Source: Bacteroidota bacterium
GTDB taxonomy: Bacteria > Bacteroidota > Bacteroidia > Chitinophagales > BACL12
Length of the DNA stretch: 64,000 nucleotides
NCBI GenBank assembly: GCA_016718035.1
Contig: JADKEK010000002.1
Span: forward strand, 527,539 to 591,538
Reading direction: 5' to 3'
Shown here: piece by piece, positions 1-9,542 of the stretch
Position numbering within the stretch: position 1 is the stretch's first letter
Layout of the letters: every line of letters starts with the position of its first letter
The notes under the pieces: model-generated
The model's database searches: none
Told to the model about the DNA's origin: nothing
Seen by the model: only the letters and a program-made list of their open reading frames with translations
Translations under genes and position numbers: made by a program

Positions 1-1483
1 TACCCTGTGAATTATAATGAATACTTTGTTGAAGGACAATTTGGCCTAAAGTGTTCATTAAAACGATATCTCCAAATGCAATAGATGCATCAACAAAAAG
101 GATGTCGGATGTTGGTATAGGATATAACTGAAGGTCGTTAACTTGAGTTTGAATATTTTCAACTTGCTGTTCACCGTATTTAATTACAACTAAGTCGCTG
201 AATACACCCTCATTAATATCAAAACCTGTAACGAAAACATTCCCATCATTATCGGTGGTTACTCCCCAAGCCTCATCGTAGCTATCAGCCTCGCCATTAT
301 ATGTCATAGCCCAAAGCACTTCGCCATCCGGATTAAATTTTACTGTTAAAATATCGCCTGAAGTAAAATCAGAAATAAGTCCCGTTGTAACAATATTACC
401 TGCATTATCAATTGTCATTGATGTTAAATAATCGGCAATATTTAATCCGTTATCATAGGCAATATCCCACAATAAATTCCCATCGGCATCATATTTTAAA
501 ACCATAAAATCCTGACCTGTTAAATCCCAATCAATACTTGCGCCGGCCATATACACAACGTCCTCATATGTTCTTAATACCCATGCTTCAGACACACCTC
601 CTAAACCGTTATTGTATCGCTGTTCCCAAAGGGTGTTGCCGTCCGGATCATATTTAATAATAAGCGACTCTCCCATTGAAAGGCCGTCGGCAGCCCAACC
701 GCCGGCGTATACATTTCCTTCACCGTCAACATCAATCGTAAATCCTGTTTCTCCATAAATCTGGTGATAGGTTTTTACCCATTGGAGCACGCCTTCGGGG
801 TTATATTTAATTGTTGCAAAATCATCTAATGAGTCGCCACCACTTCCCATTCTGCCGTTCAATAACACATTTCCTTCAAAGTCGATGGCCATTTCGTACA
901 CTACATCACTCCCACCAACTGGACCACCCCAAGTTTGCATCCATAATTCATTGCCATCGGTGTCATACTTAATTACACAATAATCTTGTCCCTCACCAAT
1001 TTGGTCAATGTACCCGGCAGTATAAATATTACCAAAGGGATCAACAGCTATGTCAGTGGCATTTTCTTCAATATTCGACGAGCCATTTTTTAATTTACTC
1101 CATTGCAAAACACCATCTGCATTGTATTTATTGGTAACAATATCCCAAGAGGATGTTGCTTCATGGCTAATTCCGGCTGCATAAATATTATTTTCATTAT
1201 CGATAGCCACTGCATAAAATGCATCTGTTGAATTGGCAGAACCATTGTGCGTTGCCGTCCATAATAAAGTACCACTATTTGTCCATTTACCTACAAAGGC
1301 ATCTTCATCATCTTCAATACCAACAGCAATAACGTTGTTATCGTTATCGGTAATAATATCCTGACCATTGTCGCTATGATTTAATGGGCCACTATGGCTA
1401 TAATCCCATTGCTGGTAAACCTGTGCAGCTAAAAAATGGAGTTGCATTAAACAAAGGGAAAGGAGGAGTAAACTTTTTTTCAT
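1..1483 (-). CDS. Secreted beta-propeller (SBBP-like) protein with T9SS sorting domain, C-terminus cut by window edge
   Basis: The frame is open from an ATG at 1481-1483 to the window edge (494 codons seen, no stop). It starts with a hydrophobic signal peptide ending near LHFLAAQ. The body repeats a unit of the type 'I-K-Y-x-x-D-G-N-x-L-W' followed by 'D-x-x-G-N-V/I-Y-x-x-G', at least eight times, as in SBBP or delta-60 bacterial propeller repeats. Close to the edge the motif LYPIPTSDILFVD opens a type IX secretion C-terminal domain (established for Bacteroidota surface proteins). Inference: an exported or surface-anchored beta-propeller of unknown ligand. A longer protein with related repeats lies at 51147-54224. 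Function beyond export is not known. Confidence 0.8.
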   Translation of the reverse strand, partial: MKKSLLLLSLCLMQLHFLAAQVYQQWDYSHSGPLNHSDNGQDIITDNDNNVIAVGIEDDEDAFVGKWTNSGTLLWTATHNGSANSTDAFYAVAIDNENNIYAAGISHEATSSWDIVTNKYNADGVLQWSKLKNGSSNIEENATDIAVDPFGNIYTAGYIDQIGEGQDYCVIKYDTDGNELWMQTWGGPVGGSDVVYEMAIDFEGNVLLNGRMGSGGDSLDDFATIKYNPEGVLQWVKTYHQIYGETGFTIDVDGEGNVYAGGWAADGLSMGESLIIKYDPDGNTLWEQRYNNGLGGVSEAWVLRTYEDVVYMAGASIDWDLTGQDFMVLKYDADGNLLWDIAYDNGLNIADYLTSMTIDNAGNIVTTGLISDFTSGDILTVKFNPDGEVLWAMTYNGEADSYDEAWGVTTDNDGNVFVTGFDINEGVFSDLVVIKYGEQQVENIQTQVNDLQLYPIPTSDILFVDASIAFGDIVLMNTLGQIVLQQSIHYNSQG

Positions 1484-1722
1484 TAATAAACCGGTTTAGT
1501 TGAGTTAAATAAAAAATTTGGACAAACCCATACCTGTTTATCCCTATTAAAATCCAAAACTATCGGTAACCCTACAGAAATAATAGACAAAATCTATTTA
1601 TTATAAGGCTAGATAATATTTTTTGGGCTAATTTTAAAATCATATATCATTCTTTTTCAGTTTGTTACATATTTTTTTGATTAATTTATCATTAGCTAAC
1701 TTTAGGCAATAATTAGTAAAAT

Positions 1723-3252
1723 ATGATACCCTCTACCGACCTATTTGAATTAATTAAATCGATGACCCGTGAGGAGAAGATACATTTCAGGATACATACC
1801 AAAGGTTTGAGCAAGGCAGCATCAAAAAATTACCTCGCTTTGTTTGATGCTATTGACAGCAAATCTGCTTATGATGAAGCATCCATCAGAAAAAAAATGG
1901 GGATGGTCGGTAAAGGGGGGAAATTTGCCGTTTTAAAAAATTACTTATACAATTCGCTCTTGACACATGTTACCAATTACCATTGCGCAACAAAAGAAGC
2001 TTATCAGGCAAGAGAGTATTTACGAATGGCGAATGTATTATTCGATAAACAATTACCTGCACAAGCAAGCAAATATGTTAAAAAGGCCAAAAGTATAGCG
2101 GAAAAAAATCATCGGTATTTAGATTTGATAGGTATTTATTTCCAGGAAGAGTTGATTTATAAAAACTCCCCTGATATAAAAAAATACAGCCAAACGCTAG
2201 ACAAACATTTCAACCAAGAGCTTGCTGTAATTACACAGTACCTAAATACACGACAATATATTTATTTGGATTGCCAGTTACTAAATACCATAAGAACTTC
2301 TGACAATTTAAGTCATCCCGATTCTCAGGAAAAGATTCAGGCTATTTTGCAACATCCATTATTACTGGATGGAAATATGGCCCTATCACTGTATGCTCAA
2401 ATTTATTACAATACCATCAATGGCATTGGCTATCACATTTTGGCCGACGATAACAAAAGTTATAGCTATAGAAAGCAATTAATTGATGTAATGGAATCGG
2501 AAATGATAATCACTGCTGGTTATATAGGCAATTATATTGGTTCACTTCACAATTTAACTGTTACTGAAATCAGGTTATTTAAGTTTGATGAAGCTCTACT
2601 CCATTTACAAAAATTAGCCGCCTTTGAAAAGCAGTACGCAAATGTAATTCCGGAGCGAAGTAAAGTTTTAATACACTCGAGTCTCGCAATGAATACATTA
2701 ACATACTTGGGATACAGAGGCACCAAAACCGAAACATTCAATTACATTGCCCAGGTTGAAAAACAATTAAACGAATCATTTAAACAAATGGATTATCGGT
2801 ATTTAGTTCATACCTATTACACTGTAGCTTATACTGCATTTAAATTTGCTGAATATAATATCGCTATCAAATATCTTAATTTAATAAGCGCGGAATCATC
2901 AACAGGTAAATTAGATAATTATTTACAAAGAGGTTATCGATTATTATTACTGATGGTGCATTTAGAAATGGGTAATTATCGGTTATTGCAATATATGGCC
3001 ATTAACACCTATCGATTTTTATTAAAAATAGGCAACCTGACAAAGTTTGACAAAGCCATTATCGGACTAATTCGCAGCAAATCCATGGATAAGAAGGTTT
3101 TATTAAAATTTCAAAAACAATTATTAGCGGTGAAGGCCGACAAATTTGAAGCCCAGGAATTTGCACATCTCGATGCGATTTCATGGGTGGAGAGCAAGTT
3201 AGAAAAAAAACCTTTTATTGAAATTTATCGAAAAAATGGATTACTACAATAA
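1723..3252 (+). CDS. Uncharacterised helical-repeat (TPR-like) cytoplasmic protein
   Basis: This is a 509-residue protein without signal peptide or membrane segments. The first 90 residues (FELIKSMTREEKIHFRIHT and following) look like a small helical, possibly winged-helix-like, domain. The remainder is alpha helical with Tyr- and Leu-rich helix pairs reminiscent of tetratricopeptide repeats. I do not recognise a named family, though this architecture recurs as conserved hypothetical proteins in Bacteroidota. It stands alone: the upstream gene runs the other way, and the downstream gene is convergent across a shared terminator. Function unknown; a scaffold or regulatory role is a guess from fold type only. 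Confidence 0.75.
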   Translation: MIPSTDLFELIKSMTREEKIHFRIHTKGLSKAASKNYLALFDAIDSKSAYDEASIRKKMGMVGKGGKFAVLKNYLYNSLLTHVTNYHCATKEAYQAREYLRMANVLFDKQLPAQASKYVKKAKSIAEKNHRYLDLIGIYFQEELIYKNSPDIKKYSQTLDKHFNQELAVITQYLNTRQYIYLDCQLLNTIRTSDNLSHPDSQEKIQAILQHPLLLDGNMALSLYAQIYYNTINGIGYHILADDNKSYSYRKQLIDVMESEMIITAGYIGNYIGSLHNLTVTEIRLFKFDEALLHLQKLAAFEKQYANVIPERSKVLIHSSLAMNTLTYLGYRGTKTETFNYIAQVEKQLNESFKQMDYRYLVHTYYTVAYTAFKFAEYNIAIKYLNLISAESSTGKLDNYLQRGYRLLLLMVHLEMGNYRLLQYMAINTYRFLLKIGNLTKFDKAIIGLIRSKSMDKKVLLKFQKQLLAVKADKFEAQEFAHLDAISWVESKLEKKPFIEIYRKNGLLQ

Positions 3253-3315
3253 ACTATTTCAAAGTGTTAACTCACAGGTTAGCATAATTGCCCATTCTGA
3301 TTAATTAATTACAAA

Positions 3316-3345
3316 AAAGGCCGATACAAAATTGCATCGGCCTTT
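3316..3345. terminator. Bidirectional terminator between the helical-repeat gene and fadE
   Basis: A 10-bp perfect stem (AAAGGCCGAT / ATCGGCCTTT) encloses a 10-nt loop. A-rich on the left and T-rich on the right, it can serve both convergent genes. Confidence 0.8.
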
Positions 3346-3364
3346 CACTAAGTATTTTATTACA

Positions 3365-5158
3365 TTAATAACAATACAACCCTTCTCCAATCATCTTATC
3401 CGCAATTCTTCTGCGTGCTTCGGTAGTATTGTGAATTTCATATTTAGTAAATCGTTTTAATCCAAGCAACATCATACGCAGTTCATCGCCGGTAGCAAAT
3501 GAAGCGATTGCTGTTTTACCTGCTTTATTCAACCTGTCGATGCTATCGGTATAAAATACATTTACCATATCGCTGTAAATAGCAGTGGCTGCTTCACCTT
3601 TGGTATTGGTAAGTTTTTTTACACGCAACAACATTGATTCTGCTAAATAAATTTCGTTCATCATATCTGCTGCACACATTAATATTTCCTGTTCATCTTT
3701 TAATTTCATCATTAATTTTTGAACAGCAGCACTGGCAACCATAAAAAATGCTTTTTTCATATTTTTTAATGCCTTTTCTTCTGCAGCAAATAATCCATCT
3801 TCAGCAGCACCAAAATCAGGAATAGCCATTAATTCTTTTTGAACAGCCATAGCCGGGCCCATCATATCAAGCTGACCCTTCATTACACGTTTCAATAACA
3901 TATCAACTGTAAGCAGTCGATTAATTTCGTTGGTGCCTTCAAAAATGCGGTTAATACGTGCATCACGATAAGAACGTGCTGCAGGATATTCTTCACTATA
4001 ACCATTACCACCGTGAATTTGCACACATTCATCAACTACATAATCCAACACTTCAGAACCAATTACTTTCAACATCGCACATTCTATCGCAAATTCTTCA
4101 GCGGCACCTAATAAAGCCTTTTCAAAACTAATTCCTTGAGCTAATAATTCTTTTTCTTTTTTGTCTATATAATCACTAGTGCGATATGTTGCGCTTAATG
4201 CAGCAAATGTTCTAACCGCCTGTTCACTTAATTTATATTTAATTGCTCCGAAGGATGAAATAGGCACATTGAACTGAATTCTTTCATTCGCATATTTTAC
4301 AGAAATATCTATTAATGCTTTTGCACCACCTAATACACCAACACATAATTTATATCGACCGATATTTAAGATATTAAATGCGATAAGGTGACCTTTACCA
4401 ATTTCGCCTAAAACATTTTCAACCGGAACAGGTGTGTTTTCAAAAAATATCTGGCAAGTAGATGAGCCTTTAATACCCATCTTTTTTTCTTCTACCCCAA
4501 TGGTAAAACCGGGAGCACCTTTTTCAACTATAAATGCTGTAAATTTTTCGCCATCAATTTTTGCGAATACCGTAAAAATATCTGCAAAACCGGCGTTGGT
4601 AATCCACATTTTTTGTCCGTTCAACAAATAATTTTTACCATCTGCGCTCAACACTGCCGTCGTTTTTGCAGCTAAGGCATCACTACCTGAACCGGGTTCG
4701 GTTAAACAATAACTGGCATGTAATTTTCCTGATGCCAGGCCCGGTAAATATTTTTGTTTTTGTGCTTCAGTCCCGAAATATAAAATTGGCAATGTACCAA
4801 TTCCACTTTGAGCGCCATAAGCAACAGAAAACGCATGAGCAGTTCCTGTCATTTCAGTCACCACAGAAATGGTATTAAAATCTTTATTAAACCCACCATA
4901 GGCTTCCGGAATTGGCAATCCTAAAATTCCGATATCACCGGCTTTATCTAAAAGCGAAGCCATTAATCCCGGTTCATGATTATCGATGCGATCGAGGTTG
5001 GGAATAACTTCTGTATCCACAAAATCTTTCGTCATTTGTTTAATCATCAATTGTTCTTCATTTAACTCTTCGGGAGTGAAGATATCTTGTGGTGTTGCAT
5101 CTTTAATAAGGAATTCACCGCCTTTAAGGGTGATTGTTTTTTCTGTAATTTCAGCCAT
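3365..5158 (-). CDS. fadE: Acyl-CoA dehydrogenase, last gene of the beta-oxidation operon
   Basis: The 597-residue protein catalyses the first, FAD-dependent step of fatty acid beta-oxidation (acyl-CoA to trans-2-enoyl-CoA). Its length matches the long FadE/VLCAD-like type, with an extra C-terminal helical domain after residue about 430, and not the 380-residue short form. Visible signatures are CLTEPGSGSDA (151-161), MWITNAGFAD (184-193), QIHGGNGYSEEYP (380-392) and RIFEGTNEINR (404-414), where E407 is the expected catalytic base. It lies 33 bp downstream of fadA. The order fadN-fadA-fadE equals the Bacillus subtilis fadNAE operon. No anomalies seen. Confidence 0.92.
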   Translation of the reverse strand: MAEITEKTITLKGGEFLIKDATPQDIFTPEELNEEQLMIKQMTKDFVDTEVIPNLDRIDNHEPGLMASLLDKAGDIGILGLPIPEAYGGFNKDFNTISVVTEMTGTAHAFSVAYGAQSGIGTLPILYFGTEAQKQKYLPGLASGKLHASYCLTEPGSGSDALAAKTTAVLSADGKNYLLNGQKMWITNAGFADIFTVFAKIDGEKFTAFIVEKGAPGFTIGVEEKKMGIKGSSTCQIFFENTPVPVENVLGEIGKGHLIAFNILNIGRYKLCVGVLGGAKALIDISVKYANERIQFNVPISSFGAIKYKLSEQAVRTFAALSATYRTSDYIDKKEKELLAQGISFEKALLGAAEEFAIECAMLKVIGSEVLDYVVDECVQIHGGNGYSEEYPAARSYRDARINRIFEGTNEINRLLTVDMLLKRVMKGQLDMMGPAMAVQKELMAIPDFGAAEDGLFAAEEKALKNMKKAFFMVASAAVQKLMMKLKDEQEILMCAADMMNEIYLAESMLLRVKKLTNTKGEAATAIYSDMVNVFYTDSIDRLNKAGKTAIASFATGDELRMMLLGLKRFTKYEIHNTTEARRRIADKMIGEGLYCY

Positions 5159-5191
5159 GACAGTTAATATTTATAAGTTTATAAAATTCAA

Positions 5192-6370
5192 TTAATTAAT
5201 TCGTTCATAAATTCCGGCAATTCCCTGACCACCGCCAACGCAGGCGGTTACCATTCCGTATTTTTTATTTAAACGTTTTAAATCGGCAGTAATTTGTACT
5301 GTTAATTTTGTTCCTGTGCATGCAAGTGGATGACCTAAAGCCACTGCGCCGCCATTAATATTTACTTTAGCCGGGTCGAGACCAGCTTCGCGAATTACTG
5401 CTAAAGCCTGACAAGCAAATGCTTCGTTTAATTCAATTAAATCAATATCACTTAATTGCATGCCTGCTAATTTTAATGCTTTAGGAATTGCAGCAACAGG
5501 GCCTATTCCCATAATTCGGGGTTCAACGCCAACAGTAGCGCAACTTATCATTCGTGCAATTGGTTGCAGATTTAATTCTTTCACCATTCGTTCGCTCATA
5601 ACAATAACAAAAGCGGCACCATCGGAAGTTTGTGATGAGTTTCCGGCAGTAACAATTCCACCATTGGCAAAAACAGGTTTTAATTTTGCAAGTGCTTCAA
5701 GTGAAGTATCTTTTCGCGGACCTTCGTCGGTAGTAACTGTATATTTTTTTTCTGCGCGTTTATTTTTTTCGTTGACATACACTTCAGTTACATCAATAGG
5801 CGCGATGTCATCTTTAAAATATCCTTGTTCGATGGCATGAATTGCTTTTTGATGTGATTCGTAAGCAAATTGGTCTGCATCGGCGCGGTTAATATTAAAT
5901 TGTTGTGCAACAGCTTCGGCAGTTAAACCCATACCCACATAATAATCGGGATGTTCTTTCGCTGTTTCATAATTCAATGCCACTTTCCAACCTGCTGTTG
6001 GCACCAGACTCATACTTTCTACACCACCTGCAATAATACAATCGGCCATGCCTGATTTAATTTTTGCAGTTGCAATTGCAATGGTTTCTACGCCGCTAGC
6101 ACAATATCTATTAACCGTCATTCCACCGGTAGTTAATGGCAACGCACGAACGGCAATCATACGACCAATTTGCAACCCCTGTTCAGCTTCAGGCACTGCA
6201 TTTCCAACAATTAGATCTTCTACACGGGAGGGATCTAGTTGGGGTACTTTTAATAGTAACTGTCGAATTACTTCAACCGCCAAGTCATCGGGCCTGGTAA
6301 AACGAAACAATCCTCTTGGTGCTTTGCCAACTGCTGTTCTTAATCCTGCAACGATATACGCTTCTTGCAT
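5192..6370 (-). CDS. fadA: Acetyl-CoA acyltransferase (3-ketoacyl-CoA thiolase)
   Basis: This 392-residue thiolase is the usual length for the family and performs the last step of beta-oxidation, cleaving 3-ketoacyl-CoA to acetyl-CoA plus a shortened acyl-CoA. The nucleophilic cysteine is C90 in NRYCASGVE, the catalytic histidine is H347 in GHPLACTG, and the second cysteine is C377 in CVGGGQG. It sits 24 bp downstream of fadN and 33 bp upstream of fadE, so the three are probably one transcript. It could also act on acetoacetyl-CoA, but its genomic context favours the degradative role. Confidence 0.93.
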   Translation of the reverse strand: MQEAYIVAGLRTAVGKAPRGLFRFTRPDDLAVEVIRQLLLKVPQLDPSRVEDLIVGNAVPEAEQGLQIGRMIAVRALPLTTGGMTVNRYCASGVETIAIATAKIKSGMADCIIAGGVESMSLVPTAGWKVALNYETAKEHPDYYVGMGLTAEAVAQQFNINRADADQFAYESHQKAIHAIEQGYFKDDIAPIDVTEVYVNEKNKRAEKKYTVTTDEGPRKDTSLEALAKLKPVFANGGIVTAGNSSQTSDGAAFVIVMSERMVKELNLQPIARMISCATVGVEPRIMGIGPVAAIPKALKLAGMQLSDIDLIELNEAFACQALAVIREAGLDPAKVNINGGAVALGHPLACTGTKLTVQITADLKRLNKKYGMVTACVGGGQGIAGIYERIN

Positions 6371-6394
6371 AATAAATGGTATTAATTGTTATAA

Positions 6395-8782
6395 TTAATT
6401 TCTTAAGGGTTTACCTGTTTTTAAAATAAACTGCATACGCTCCAGTGTTTTTTTCTCGCCCAACAACGATAAAAATGCTTCGCGTTCTAAATCGAGTAAA
6501 TATTGTTCATTTACTTCGGTAGGTGCACTTAAATCGCCACCACAAATTACATAACACACTTTTTTAGCAATCATTTCATCGTGGGCTGAAATATAATTAC
6601 CCATGCGCATTGATGCGATGCCTGTATAAAAACTTCCGAGTGCACTACGTCCTAATACTTTAATATCGCTGCGTTGTTGCGGAGGTGTATATCCATTATT
6701 GGCTAATTCCAACACCGCATTTTTTGCTTCGGCAATTACACGATTACTATTCATTACTTCAATATCAATTCCTTTTCTCAATATTCCCAAATCAAATGCT
6801 TCGCGTGCGCTTGTTGCCACTTTAGCCATGGCAATATTTAAACTCATTTCCTGTAAAGTTGGAATTTCGATATCACCTTTAAAATATTTATCACTTGCAC
6901 GAAGGGCTAATTCTTTAGTTCCTCCGCCTGCTGGAATTAATCCCGCACCAACTTCCACTAATCCAATATATGTTTCTGCCGCAGCAACTGCCACATCGCT
7001 GTGCATTGTCATTTCACAGCCACCTCCAAGTGTTAATCCATGTGGTGCAACAGCAACCGGAATGCCGGAATATCGCACACGCATTATCGTATTTTGGAAA
7101 TACCGAATGGCCATATCCAGTTCATCATATTCCTGTTCAATAGCGAGCATCAGCATCATTGCGATATTGGCACCTGCTGAAAAATTGGCTGCATCGTTAC
7201 CAATTACTAATCCACGATAATTTTTTTCCGCTATGTCGATTGATTTATGCATAGCTTCCAAAATTTCGCTACCAATAACATTCATTTTGGTATGAAATTC
7301 CAGATTTAAAATACCATCTCCTATATCAGATAACGTAGCGCCTGCATTTTGAAATACCGGTTTTTGTGTTCGGTAATTATCTAATAAAATAAATGCATCA
7401 GCACCCGGAATATCTTTGTATGATTTTGTAGCTACATCATAAAATTTTCTTTTCCCATTTTCCGTAATATAAAATGATTTATTGCCGGCAGCGGTCATTT
7501 CTTTTACCCATGCTGCGGGAGCAAAACCACTGGCTTCCATCATTTGTGCTGTTTTTTCCACGCCGAGTACATCCCATGTTTCAAATGGTCCTAATTCCCA
7601 TCCAAAACCGGCTTTAACTGCATCGTCAATTTTATATAATTCGTCAGCAATTTCAGGAATTCGAAATGATACATATTTATTTACGAGTGCTGTAACATTA
7701 CGATAAAAATCACCGGCTTTATCAGTGCCGTGATGTAAGGCTTTGATTCTTGATTTTACATCATCAATTTGTTTAGCCGCATCGACTGTTGCAAATTTGG
7801 CTTTAGCAGAAGGTGTGTATTCAAACGTTTTTAAGTTGAGCACATGTATTTCGCTTTTTCCTTCAGCATTTTTTACTTTTTTGAAAAAACCATTTCCGGT
7901 TTTATCGCCCAGCCATTTATTTTCGATTAATTTTTCGACATAAGCAGGCACAATAAACATATCTCTGCTTTCATCATTTGGACAATCAGCATAAGTATTT
8001 TTCGCCACCTTCACTAAGGTGTCGATACCAACTACATCTGCAGTTCTAAAAGTTGCCGATTTTGGTCTTCCGCTAATCGGGCCTGTTAATGCATCTACCT
8101 CATCAATACTCAATCCCAATTTTTCCATTACATTAAACACAGCCATAATACTATATACACCTATACGATTGGCAATAAATGCAGGTGTATCTTTACACAA
8201 TACCGTGGTTTTCCCTAAAAAGCGATCGCCATAGTCCATTAAAAAATCTACTACACTTTTATCTGTAAGGGGTGTAGGAATTATCTCCAATAATTTGAGG
8301 TAACGCGGTGGATTAAAAAAGTGAGTTCCACAAAAATGTTGTTTGAAGTCATCACTTCTTCCAATAATCATTTGATGAATTGGTATACCGGAAGTATTGG
8401 ATGTAACTAATGTTCCCGGTTTACGGAGCGCATCGACTTTTTCGAACAGTTGTTGTTTTATTTCAAGATTTTCGATAACTACTTCAACAATCCAATCCAC
8501 ATCTTTAATTTTTTGCAGATCGTCGTCGAAGTTACCGGTTGTAATTTGTTTAATTACTTTTTGTGCATATACCGGAGAAGGATTTTGTTTAATAGCCGCT
8601 TGCAAACTATCATTTACGAGTTTATTGCGAAGGGTTGGATTTTTTTTCTCGTCATCGGTTAGTTGCATAGGCACAATGTCCAGCAACATCACCTGAACAC
8701 CGATATTGGCAAAATGGCATGCGATGCGGCTTCCCATAACACCGGAACCTAAAACTGCAACCTTTTTAATTATTCTGTTCAT
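6395..8782 (-). CDS. fadN: 3-hydroxyacyl-CoA dehydrogenase / enoyl-CoA hydratase fusion (FadN type)
   Basis: A 795-residue bifunctional enzyme for hydration of enoyl-CoA and NAD-dependent oxidation of 3-hydroxyacyl-CoA. Unlike E. coli FadB, the NAD domain comes first: the Rossmann motif VLGSGVMGSR is at residues 10-19, followed by the 3HCDH helical domain. The crotonase-fold hydratase follows from about residue 480, with the oxyanion-hole stretches ANFSAGANIAMM and LTLGGGCEMTMHSD. This order and length match B. subtilis FadN. It is the first enzyme gene after the TetR regulator (63 bp gap), with fadA and fadE behind it. Confidence 0.92.
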   Translation of the reverse strand: MNRIIKKVAVLGSGVMGSRIACHFANIGVQVMLLDIVPMQLTDDEKKNPTLRNKLVNDSLQAAIKQNPSPVYAQKVIKQITTGNFDDDLQKIKDVDWIVEVVIENLEIKQQLFEKVDALRKPGTLVTSNTSGIPIHQMIIGRSDDFKQHFCGTHFFNPPRYLKLLEIIPTPLTDKSVVDFLMDYGDRFLGKTTVLCKDTPAFIANRIGVYSIMAVFNVMEKLGLSIDEVDALTGPISGRPKSATFRTADVVGIDTLVKVAKNTYADCPNDESRDMFIVPAYVEKLIENKWLGDKTGNGFFKKVKNAEGKSEIHVLNLKTFEYTPSAKAKFATVDAAKQIDDVKSRIKALHHGTDKAGDFYRNVTALVNKYVSFRIPEIADELYKIDDAVKAGFGWELGPFETWDVLGVEKTAQMMEASGFAPAAWVKEMTAAGNKSFYITENGKRKFYDVATKSYKDIPGADAFILLDNYRTQKPVFQNAGATLSDIGDGILNLEFHTKMNVIGSEILEAMHKSIDIAEKNYRGLVIGNDAANFSAGANIAMMLMLAIEQEYDELDMAIRYFQNTIMRVRYSGIPVAVAPHGLTLGGGCEMTMHSDVAVAAAETYIGLVEVGAGLIPAGGGTKELALRASDKYFKGDIEIPTLQEMSLNIAMAKVATSAREAFDLGILRKGIDIEVMNSNRVIAEAKNAVLELANNGYTPPQQRSDIKVLGRSALGSFYTGIASMRMGNYISAHDEMIAKKVCYVICGGDLSAPTEVNEQYLLDLEREAFLSLLGEKKTLERMQFILKTGKPLRN

Positions 8783-8845
8783 TGATTTAATATTTAAAAC
8801 ACAACATTAATTATTACCTATTATTTTAATTTAACCGCAGTATTA

Positions 8846-9436
8846 TTATTTACTACTGATTAATGCTTCTTTATCTGCTTTTTCGAATTTGCCCATAATC
8901 ATAGCATGTGCAGTGAGCAAATAACTTTTGTCGTTATAAATGCGCATCATCATAGCTGCACCTTCAATTGCGCAAACTGATTCCTGCGCAAAAATTCTGG
9001 CGGCTTCCTGACTATATCTATCGCTATAAATAAAAGCAAGTGCATTAACCCAATCGTCGAAAAAGTCGCGGATAGGTTTGCGGAATTCCGGCACAACATC
9101 GTTTGTTTCCATAGCAATATTTGCCATGAGACAAGCACCTTCTCCGTTCACAAACACTTCTATACTTTTTTCACCGAGTATACGGAGCCTTTCGGCGGCT
9201 GAATGTGAATCGTCGTAGGCATAAATAAATACTTTATCGCGATAATGGTCACGAAGTACTTCGAGCACTTCGCGCATTAAATCTTCTTTTGAGGAAAAAT
9301 AGTGGTAAACGCTACCTTTCAATAAACCACAGGCATCGCCGATATTGGCCATGGTGGTTTTATGATAACCCTGGGTTCTAAACAGGTTGAGGGCCTGTTT
9401 AATGATGTCGAATTTTTCTACTTTTTTAACCGGCAT
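8846..9436 (-). CDS. TetR-family repressor, probable acyl-CoA-responsive regulator of the fad operon
   Basis: A 196-residue protein with a TetR N-terminal helix-turn-helix: the stretch from TTMANIGDACG to GSVYHYFSSKEDLMREVL (about residues 28-60) is the family signature. The C-terminal half is a helical ligand domain. It heads the operon with fadN, fadA and fadE on the same strand, so by analogy with FadR-type TetR regulators of beta-oxidation it probably releases DNA on binding acyl-CoA; that is inference. Its promoter carries a 10-bp palindrome overlapping the -33 element (9468-9477), suggesting autoregulation and control of the whole operon. The ATG lies 4 nt behind the -7 box, so the mRNA may be leaderless. 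Confidence 0.85.
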   Translation of the reverse strand: MPVKKVEKFDIIKQALNLFRTQGYHKTTMANIGDACGLLKGSVYHYFSSKEDLMREVLEVLRDHYRDKVFIYAYDDSHSAAERLRILGEKSIEVFVNGEGACLMANIAMETNDVVPEFRKPIRDFFDDWVNALAFIYSDRYSQEAARIFAQESVCAIEGAAMMMRIYNDKSYLLTAHAMIMGKFEKADKEALISSK

Positions 9437-9440
9437 AGAA

Positions 9441-9477
9441 CAAAGATATTGGCTTTTTTGAATTTACCAAACGTTTG
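9441..9477 (-). promoter_or_regulatory. Promoter of the tetR-fad operon with overlapping palindromic operator
   Basis: Read on the minus strand, TTTG (9468-9471) is followed after exactly 19 bp by TATCTTTG (9441-9448), the Bacteroidota sigma-A consensus. The perfect palindrome CAAACGTTTG (9468-9477) covers the -33 element. It is the obvious operator candidate for the adjacent TetR protein. I found no second copy in front of fadN. Confidence 0.75.
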
Positions 9478-9497
9478 TTTGATTAAAAAGGCAAAAA

Positions 9498-9527
9498 AAA
9501 TGGCTCAACCCTCCGGTCGAACCATTT
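9498..9527 (-). terminator. Terminator of the small lipoprotein gene at 9543
   Basis: An imperfect 13-bp stem (9498-9510 with 9515-9527, two mismatches) is followed on the minus strand by a run of eight T (complement of 9493-9500). Confidence 0.65.
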
Positions 9528-9542
9528 CACGTTATCGTCAGA

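Noticed and set aside
1090..1275. Minus-strand 61-codon frame inside the propeller gene
   Set aside because: It is another frame of the SBBP-like gene, which itself runs to the window edge.
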